15,189 nucleotides of DNA, taken from an uncultured Opitutia bacterium. GTDB taxonomy: Bacteria > Verrucomicrobiota > Verrucomicrobiia > Opitutales > Opitutaceae. The translations under genes and the position numbers were made by a program. The notes beneath the pieces are model-generated. The model searched no databases, was not told the DNA's origin, and saw nothing but the letters and a program-made list of their open reading frames with translations. The stretch covers positions 1 to 15,189 of the forward strand of contig CALFZM010000359.1 in assembly GCA_937952235.1 (NCBI GenBank). Direction: 5' to 3'. The stretch's first letter is position 1; each line of letters opens with the position of its first letter. Of the stretch, positions 7,523-13,586 are shown piece by piece.

Positions 7523-10500
7523 TCAGAACCTGCCTTGGATGCCCGTCGTGATCTTGGGCTTGGTCGGGCGATGCTGGAACGGCCGGTCCTCGGAGACGAA
7601 GTACGTCCGGAACAGCGGCTCGGCGAAGAGATTCTCCATGTTGAAGAAGTAACTCAGCCGGGGCGAGACGGTGTACTTCAGCTTCACCGTCGTCGACGTC
7701 TTCGGCATGTCGTAGACGATCGCCGCCGGGTTGGTGGAGATCGTGACGAGCCGCGTCGAGCGCCAGTTCCACTGCCAGCGCAGGTAGAGCCCGCGATGCA
7801 GGTAGGTCGCGGCGATGTTGGCCGTCTCGGGGATGAGGCCGGCGACCTGGGTCGTCGCGACCGTCCCGCCGTAGTCGCCCTTCGACTCGACCTTGGTGTA
7901 GTTCATGTTGAGCCCGAGCCCGCGCAGCAGGCCCGGCAGGAAGCGGAACTGCTGCTGGTAGCTGAGCTCGAAGCCGCGGTAGCGGGCGTATCCCCCGTTG
8001 GCGGACGTCACGATGGCGAAGCCGCCATACTCGCCGTCGTAGCCGTTGTTGGGGCCGAAGCCGATGATCTGGCTGCGGTCGGTGAAGATGAAATTGCTGA
8101 TCTCCTTCAGGAACACGCCGGCGGAAAGCAGCCCGATCGGCTCGAAGTAGTATTCCACACTCGCATCGAAGTTGTCCGAGAACTGGGGTTTCAGCGCCGG
8201 ATTGCTGATCGTGAGGGTCTCGTTCTGGTAGTTGGCGGACGAGTTCGGCATGATCTCGCCGAAATCGGGCCGGCCAATGCCGGTGGAGTAGCTGAGGCGA
8301 CCGACGAGGCCGCTGCGGCCGGCGTACTTGAAGTGCACGCCGGGGAACACGTCGAGGTACTTGCCGGAGGCCGTGACGCGGTCGCCGTACTGCGCGTAGG
8401 CCCGGCGGCGGGTTTCGTCGGCGGTGACCGGCCCGACCCACGCCGCGCGGCGCGCCGCCTCCTCGGGCGTGATGCGCGAGAGCGGCCCCTCGCCTTCGGT
8501 GCGGGTTTCCTCGATCCGGACGCCGCCGAGCACGGAGACGCGTCCGAGCTGGACGCTGCCCATCACGTAGGCGCCAGCGATCGACTCCTGCACGCGCCGG
8601 TCGTTGATGAGCATCTGCTGGTAGTGGTAGGCGAGGTCCTCGGTCCACAGACCCGGGTTGTCGCGCTGGTGGGCCGCGATCCGGTACGAGTCGAGCAGCG
8701 GCATCGTCGGCTCCTTCGACTTCGACAGGTAGCTGTCGACCACTCCGCCGTAGCCCGAGTGCCGGGTGAGGAACTGACCCAGGGGGCCGATGTTGCCCGG
8801 ATTGTAGCGGCGGCTGGAGTGCGCGAGCTTGCGCTCGTGCTGGCGGAAGTTGAACCCGGCCTTGAGGAAGGTCGGTGCGGGCAGGTCGAACGACTTCCGG
8901 GCGTTGAGCCGGGCGTTGAAAATGCCGTCCTGCCCGTTGCGGTGCGGCTGCGTCAGCACCAGCCCGGTGAAGTTGTTCAGATCGTAGATGCTCGGCCCGG
9001 TCGTCTGCTGGATCACCGGCATCGCGCGATTGCCGCTGCGGTCGACGGTCCAGCCGATGTTGCGGAGCGTGGCGGTCACCGTGCCCTTCGGCTTCTCATC
9101 GTAATGACGGTTCAGCGGCGAGGTGTCGTAATAGGTGTTGGAATGCGAGTAGCTCGCGCCGTAGTCGAGGTTGAGGCCGTTGCGGAACCGATGGCGGACC
9201 GACGGCTGGAAGACGAACGTCCGGCCGGACTTGTCGTTGGTCGTGCTCGTGAGGGTGGCGACGGAGTTGTTGCTCGTGAGCACCTCGGTGAAGGTGTCCG
9301 TATACCCCGGCATGATCGTCCCGGTGCCGGTGCGGACCCCCTGCGCGTTGAAGGTCGCGATCGATTGCGACGTGGTGAGCGAGCGCTGCTGGATGAACGA
9401 CGCCTCCTGGAACCAGTTGTAGACCGTGTTCATCGTGATCACCGTCTCGTCGCTCAGCTTGTAGTCGACCTTGAAGCCAGAGGACAGGCGCGTGCGGGGA
9501 TTGCCGAGCACCTCCGGCCCGACCACCGAGTAGACGTAGCGCGGCGCGGTGAGCGTGAGCTGGTCGCGCATCGTCGTGCGCAGGTCGGAGCTCGGATCGA
9601 CGTGCCAGGTGCCGGTGAAGAGGATGCCGATGTTGCGCTTGGCGCCGATGACGTCCGAATAAGTGAAGTTGAGCGACGGCCCGATGCCGTTGATCGGCTC
9701 CTTGAGGCGGCTGTCGGCGGGGGCGCGGCGGCCGGGGCGGTTGACGAGGCCGATCATGTACGAGAACGAGCGGGCGTCGGCGCGATCGAAGGCGCTCTTC
9801 GAGATCATGTTCACGCTGCCGCCGATCGAATCGGCGTCCATGTCCGGCGTCGGCGCCTTGGTGACCTCGATCGTCTCGACCAGGTTGAGCGACGCCTGTT
9901 CGAACTCGAAGGCCCGGCCCGTGTTGGCCGAGGCGGAGCTCGCCACCCGCTCGCCGTCCATCGTGACGGAATTGAGGTCGGCGCTGATGCCGCGGATGGC
10001 CACGGTGCGGACCTCCATCGCGACGTAGTCGGCGGTGATGCCGGGGAGATTCTGGAGGAAGTCGCCCACGTTGCCGCCGGCGAGGTTGCCGAGGCTGTCG
10101 GTGGCGACGACGTTCTTCACGTTGACCGCCTCGCGCTGCTTGGTGATGGCGAGCGCGTTGCCCTCGCGCACGCCGGCGACGGTGAACGTGTCGAGGGTGT
10201 AGACGTCGGAGGTCAGCTTGACGTCCTGACGGACGCTGGCGCCGGCGGCGACGTTCACGCGCACGGTCTGGGCGGTGAGGCCCAGGTACGAGACCGCGAG
10301 GTCCACCCCACCCGCCGGCACGGTGAGTTCATAACGGCCGTCACGGTCGGTGACGACCGAGGTGCCGGCGCCGACGACCGTGACGCGGGCATTTTCGAGA
10401 AAGGCGGTCGTGGCGGCGTTGCTGACGAAACCGGTGACCGTGCCGGTCGGCTGGCCGGATTCCGCCGCGGGAGCGGCCGGGACCAGGACCAGCAGGGCAC

Positions 10501-10543
10501 CGAGACAGCCGGCCAGAAGTCGGAGGAGGTAGGTTCGCTTCAT
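7523..10543 (-). CDS. TonB-dependent receptor with N-terminal carboxypeptidase-regulatory-like domain (1006 aa)
   Basis: This is a second outer-membrane TonB-dependent transporter, related to but clearly different from the one at 262-3384. The ATG at 10543 begins MKRTYLLRLLAGCLGALLVL with signal cleavage near APAA|ES (residues 27-28). Residues about 33-110 form a carboxypeptidase-regulatory-like domain (TVTGFVSNAATTAFLENARV, TDRDGRYELTV). TLDTFTVAG at 116-124 looks like a TonB box. The plug shows GGNVGDFLQNLPGITADY (157-173), VAIRGI, VTMDGERV and DSIGGSVNMISKSAFDR (238-254). The barrel runs to a terminal phenylalanine (GIQGRF). No SusD lies nearby. It is followed by repeat copy C and then the pyruvyltransferase-like gene; 106 bases upstream lies the end of the phosphatase gene. 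The import substrate may be a product of the neighbouring phosphatase or esterase (inference). Confidence 0.95.
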   Translation of the reverse strand: MKRTYLLRLLAGCLGALLVLVPAAPAAESGQPTGTVTGFVSNAATTAFLENARVTVVGAGTSVVTDRDGRYELTVPAGGVDLAVSYLGLTAQTVRVNVAAGASVRQDVKLTSDVYTLDTFTVAGVREGNALAITKQREAVNVKNVVATDSLGNLAGGNVGDFLQNLPGITADYVAMEVRTVAIRGISADLNSVTMDGERVASSASANTGRAFEFEQASLNLVETIEVTKAPTPDMDADSIGGSVNMISKSAFDRADARSFSYMIGLVNRPGRRAPADSRLKEPINGIGPSLNFTYSDVIGAKRNIGILFTGTWHVDPSSDLRTTMRDQLTLTAPRYVYSVVGPEVLGNPRTRLSSGFKVDYKLSDETVITMNTVYNWFQEASFIQQRSLTTSQSIATFNAQGVRTGTGTIMPGYTDTFTEVLTSNNSVATLTSTTNDKSGRTFVFQPSVRHRFRNGLNLDYGASYSHSNTYYDTSPLNRHYDEKPKGTVTATLRNIGWTVDRSGNRAMPVIQQTTGPSIYDLNNFTGLVLTQPHRNGQDGIFNARLNARKSFDLPAPTFLKAGFNFRQHERKLAHSSRRYNPGNIGPLGQFLTRHSGYGGVVDSYLSKSKEPTMPLLDSYRIAAHQRDNPGLWTEDLAYHYQQMLINDRRVQESIAGAYVMGSVQLGRVSVLGGVRIEETRTEGEGPLSRITPEEAARRAAWVGPVTADETRRRAYAQYGDRVTASGKYLDVFPGVHFKYAGRSGLVGRLSYSTGIGRPDFGEIMPNSSANYQNETLTISNPALKPQFSDNFDASVEYYFEPIGLLSAGVFLKEISNFIFTDRSQIIGFGPNNGYDGEYGGFAIVTSANGGYARYRGFELSYQQQFRFLPGLLRGLGLNMNYTKVESKGDYGGTVATTQVAGLIPETANIAATYLHRGLYLRWQWNWRSTRLVTISTNPAAIVYDMPKTSTTVKLKYTVSPRLSYFFNMENLFAEPLFRTYFVSEDRPFQHRPTKPKITTGIQGRF

Positions 10544-10649
10544 AAGGGGTTACGCGGATGCAATCACCGCTGCGCAAACTGTGAGTCCCGACCGGTTCCC
10601 GCGCATCGAGCCAGTCGGAGAGTCTTACCGAAATTCAGACGGGCCGCTG

Positions 10650-12335
10650 CTAGAAGAGCCGGCGGCCCTTCGACGCATTGGGCGCGGGCAGGCCCAGCAG
10701 GGCCGCAAGTGTCGGGGCGATATCGTCGACTCCTACCCGCTCGCCGCGAACCGCCGGCAGCACGCCGGCGCCGTACCAGAGGTGCGCGACGTGGGTGTCA
10801 TACGGATACGGCGATCCGTGCGTCGTGCCCACCGCGCGCGATCCCGGCATGAAGAAGGCCTTGAGCACGAAGACGACGTCGCGGTCGCTGTCCGCGCGGT
10901 AGCTTCGCCGCATCATCGAGGAGACCGACGCTCCGTCGGGGTCGATCGCCAGGAGTTCCTCCCGGGAGTAGACCTCCGCCATGTAGGGGAGCGCCGCGAT
11001 CGCGTCGCGCGCGACGCGGGCGGCATCGGTCGCGTTCACGTTCTTCGCGGCCAGCGCCGCGGGTCGCAGGTGATAGCCGGAGTTGTCGCGCACGAACCAC
11101 GACTCGCGGCCGCCCAGCGGGCCATACGCCGCATCGAGCGCCTTCTTGATCGCGGCGTCCACCTCGGCGAGGTTGGTGCGCCCCGCGGCGTCCGCGCCCA
11201 GCTTCGCCTGCGTCTGCTCCGGCACGGGGAGCACGCCGTGGTCGGCCGTGAGCACGAGCAGGCAGCGGCCGAGGCCCACTTCCTGGTCGATCTTGTCGAG
11301 CAGCCGCGCCAGCACGCGGTCAAGCCGGAGGATCGAATCCATCACCTCGTGGCTGTCCGGCCCGTACATGTGTCCGCAGGAATCGATCTGCGAGAAACTC
11401 ACGCACAAGACGTCCGTCGCACGGTTGCGGCCGAGCTTTTCCTCCACGAGGGCGCGCTCCACGAACGCGCCGAGAAACTCCGCGCTGAACGGCGAGACGT
11501 CGAAGGCCTGGAAGAACGCCGGCGTGATCACGTTCTTTCCGCCCGTCACCGTCTTCGGCAGGGTACGCTTGTAGCCGTTGCCCTCGTACTCGCCCACGGC
11601 GTCGTCCGGACCCTGCAACTGGTCATACAACTTCGGATCGGCGATCCGGTCCCACGTCTGCCCGAAGGCCTGCTGCGCGCGGCGCTCGGCATTGAACGCC
11701 TCCACCCAGGCCGGGAGCGCTTCACGATAGTAGCGCGACGTGATCATCTTGCCGTTCTCGTCCCAGTACGCGGCGTCCGCCTTGTGGCCCCCGAGCAGGA
11801 TGGCCGAGCGATCCTTGTTCGAAGCGGCAAACACCTTCGTGTCCTTTCCGTGGCGCGCCTTGAGCAGGTCCCCGACCGTCTCCGCCCTGGAGTTGCGTGG
11901 CGAGCGGCCGGTCTTGGCGGGATTGGCCGCCGCGGCAGGTCCGAGTTCGGCCGGATTGATGCCGACGAGCGGCGAATCCCGATCCTCCACCGAGTTCACC
12001 TGCTCCCACGAGGTGCGGTCGGTCCATTCGTTGGACGTGATGCCGTGGACGTTGGCGTGGACGCCGGTGAGGATCGTCGCGTGCCCGGGAGCGGTCTGGG
12101 TCACCGAGTGGCGGTAGTGCGTGTCGCGAAACTCGGTGCCGCCCTCGAGCAGCCGCTTGAAGCCGCCGGCACCGAAATACGGACGAAACTTGGTCAGGTA
12201 ATCGCCACGGAACTGGTCGACGGAGATCACCACCACGAGCTTTGGCGGAGCCTCGGCGGAGGCCGGCCCGGCCGCGAAAACGGCGGCCGGAGCACCAGCA
12301 ATGAGAAGGGCGAAGGCAGGGAACGTGGAACGCAT
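10650..12335 (-). CDS. PafA-like secreted alkaline phosphatase (phosphomonoesterase, 561 aa)
   Basis: This is an alkaline phosphatase superfamily enzyme predicted to release inorganic phosphate from phosphomonoesters in the periplasm or at the surface. Start ATG at 12335; signal MRSTFPAFALLIAGAPAAVFAA. Two-zinc site: D40 (ISVDQFRGDY), nucleophile T81 (TQTAPGHAT), D318 and H322 (SQIDSCGHMYG), D365 and H366 (LTADHG) and H506 (GTTHGSPYPYD). N102 (TSNEW) and the K174-D-R176 pair (SNKDRSAI) match the substrate-binding Asn, Lys and Arg of PafA, the phosphate-irrepressible phosphatase. Spacings from D40 to T81, T81 to N102 and D318 to D365 equal those of PafA as recalled. These residues argue for a monoesterase rather than a phosphodiesterase. 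No Pho-box is seen, fitting phosphate-independent expression. Length is normal and the site is complete. Confidence 0.9.
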   Translation of the reverse strand: MRSTFPAFALLIAGAPAAVFAAGPASAEAPPKLVVVISVDQFRGDYLTKFRPYFGAGGFKRLLEGGTEFRDTHYRHSVTQTAPGHATILTGVHANVHGITSNEWTDRTSWEQVNSVEDRDSPLVGINPAELGPAAAANPAKTGRSPRNSRAETVGDLLKARHGKDTKVFAASNKDRSAILLGGHKADAAYWDENGKMITSRYYREALPAWVEAFNAERRAQQAFGQTWDRIADPKLYDQLQGPDDAVGEYEGNGYKRTLPKTVTGGKNVITPAFFQAFDVSPFSAEFLGAFVERALVEEKLGRNRATDVLCVSFSQIDSCGHMYGPDSHEVMDSILRLDRVLARLLDKIDQEVGLGRCLLVLTADHGVLPVPEQTQAKLGADAAGRTNLAEVDAAIKKALDAAYGPLGGRESWFVRDNSGYHLRPAALAAKNVNATDAARVARDAIAALPYMAEVYSREELLAIDPDGASVSSMMRRSYRADSDRDVVFVLKAFFMPGSRAVGTTHGSPYPYDTHVAHLWYGAGVLPAVRGERVGVDDIAPTLAALLGLPAPNASKGRRLF

Positions 12336-12356
12336 GGTGGACGCAGAGGCAGACGG

Positions 12357-12385
12357 ATGATCGCGACCGGCGTTGCGCGGGTCAA
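12357..12385 (-). promoter_or_regulatory. Candidate sigma-70-type promoter for the phosphatase gene
   Basis: On the minus strand TTGACC (12380-12385, 5/6 match to TTGACA) is followed after exactly 17 bases by GATCAT (12357-12362, 4/6 match to TATAAT). The -10 ends 21 bases before the ATG at 12335, leaving a short leader. The site lies just upstream of the hydrolase stop in the 69-base gap, so the phosphatase gene could start its own transcript. Evidence is sequence match only. Confidence 0.35.
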
Positions 12386-12404
12386 CTGAGTCTCTCGGCC
12401 GGGT

Positions 12405-13316
12405 TCACTTCAGGTGCCTGGCAAGGAACTCGAGCAACACCGGACGCAGGTCCCGGGGCAGCGGCTTCTTCGCCCACGTCTGCAGGTCGAAAGTATGGCC
12501 CACGCCGTCGAGCAGGAGCAGCTCGTGGCTCGCCCCGCGTTCCCGCGCCACCCGGTGGAGCTCCTCGGCCTGCAGGTAGTCGACCGTCGCGTCGGCCCGA
12601 CCGTGGAGCGTGAGCATGGGCGGGCTGTGGCGCGTCACGTGCGTGACGGGAGAGGACAGCGTGAGCACCGGGTCGGTCTCCGAGGTCGCGCGGTGCACCG
12701 AGATCGCGCCCGCGAGGGTGCGGCGGGCTTCGCCAGGGTTGCCCTGCTTGTCGGTCTCGCGGCGCGTGAGGATGTGGGTGATGCCGTAGAAGTTGGCAAC
12801 GCAGCGGACGGCACTCGACGTGCCGGGGTAGGGACTGGCTTCGCCTTCGGGTTCCAGACCGGGCTTGCCCGCCGTAAGCGCCACCATGAGCGCGAGGTGT
12901 CCGCCGGCGGACCCGCCCGCGACCGCGATCCGGTCGGGATCCACCCCGTATGCTTCCGCGCGCGCCCGGAGGAAACGCACGGCGTTCTTGCAGTCGAAGA
13001 GGTTCGTCGGCCAAGCGCCGGCGCCGAGCCGGTAGTCGATGCTGATCGCCACGTAGCCGGCGGCGGCGACCGTCGTGCAGACGTTCTTCGCGCGCGCCTC
13101 GTTCTTCGTGCCACCCGTCCAGCCACCTCCGTGGATCCAAACGAGCGCCGGGCGATGCTGTCCCGATGCGGCTTCGGCCGGGAGATAAACGTCGAGTCTC
13201 TCCTTGCGATCGGGCGCGAGGAAGGCGACGTCAGGAATCACGCGTACCGACGCATCGGCCGCGACGGCGGAAACGGCGGCGGCGGCAAAAAGCAAGGGAC
13301 GAAGGGCACGGGGCAT
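12405..13316 (-). CDS. Secreted alpha/beta-hydrolase, HSL/BD-FAE-like carboxylesterase (303 aa)
   Basis: This is a serine esterase of the alpha/beta-hydrolase fold, similar to the hormone-sensitive-lipase and BD-FAE-type esterases that remove acyl groups from glycans or small esters. The ATG at 13316 gives MPRALRPLLFAAAAVSAVAA, a signal peptide cleaved near residue 20. The oxyanion motif is HGGGW (62-66). The nucleophile is S136 in AGGSAGGHLAL. The charge-relay pair is D242 in LHGRADATVD and H274 in DGVGHTFD. All catalytic parts are present and the length is normal. Upstream lie 270 bases holding two repeat copies; downstream, 69 bases with a possible phosphatase promoter. The natural ester is unknown; a role with the phosphatase and receptor in substrate trimming is inference. 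Confidence 0.92.
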   Translation of the reverse strand: MPRALRPLLFAAAAVSAVAADASVRVIPDVAFLAPDRKERLDVYLPAEAASGQHRPALVWIHGGGWTGGTKNEARAKNVCTTVAAAGYVAISIDYRLGAGAWPTNLFDCKNAVRFLRARAEAYGVDPDRIAVAGGSAGGHLALMVALTAGKPGLEPEGEASPYPGTSSAVRCVANFYGITHILTRRETDKQGNPGEARRTLAGAISVHRATSETDPVLTLSSPVTHVTRHSPPMLTLHGRADATVDYLQAEELHRVARERGASHELLLLDGVGHTFDLQTWAKKPLPRDLRPVLLEFLARHLK

Positions 13317-13407
13317 GCCGCGAGCTGAGCCGGCTGAGTGGCCCGAGGCAATCCCACGGGCGCATCAAGGCCGCGTTCCGCTCCGCCGGGAAGATTCATG
13401 GGAGCAA

Positions 13408-13464
13408 AGTCGCTTGTCCTCTGACGGGTGAGGCGCGACCGACCCCTCCGCAGCGGCTGGAGCG
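13408..13464 (+). repeat. Dispersed repeat, copy D1 (degenerate)
   Basis: This is a decayed relative of the double-hairpin element. It shares CTGACGGG, GCGACCGACCC and TCCGCAGCGGCT, in that order, with the reverse complement of copy B at 41-100, but has a short insertion and has lost the paired left stem. It sits in the 270-base gap between the oxidoreductase stop and the esterase start, next to copy D2. Homology is likely but the borders are uncertain. Confidence 0.55.
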
Positions 13465-13483
13465 GAACCATGCCGTTGAGGAG

Positions 13484-13557
13484 GCGCCGCCTGTCCCCAG
13501 GCGGCTGAGGTTCGACTGATCCGTCCGCAGCGGCTTGAGGACTAGCCGCTCCACCAG
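13484..13557 (+). repeat. Dispersed double-hairpin repeat, copy D2
   Basis: This copy has both hairpins intact: GCCGCCT/AGGCGGC (13486-13505, loop GTCCCC) and AGCGGCT/AGCCGCT (13529-13550, loop TGAGGACT), with the spacer GAGGTTCGACTGATCCGTCC between them. The order and loop sequences follow copy C, but the extra flanking block seen in copies A and C is absent. It begins 29 bases after the stop of the oxidoreductase gene ending at 13587, the third case of the element placed just behind a leftward gene. Confidence 0.82.
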
Positions 13558-13586
13558 TGCGGCCCGTTTCTTCGGCTCGATCCCGC

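Noticed and set aside
262..10543. SusC/SusD-type polysaccharide utilisation locus
   Set aside because: Neither receptor has an adjacent SusD-like lipoprotein gene, and no glycoside hydrolase or polysaccharide lyase is present.
10544..10649. Promoter or riboswitch upstream of the second receptor
   Set aside because: No acceptable -35/-10 pair and no recognised riboswitch fold was found in the 106 bases.
7535..10852. Very long rightward open frame (1105 codons) opposite the second receptor, and similar ones at 1543-3432, 4279-5928 and 10581-12389
   Set aside because: They lie antisense to genes with clear domains, are rich in Arg, Val and Gly with no recognisable fold or leader, and are the usual shadow of GC-rich codon use on the other strand.
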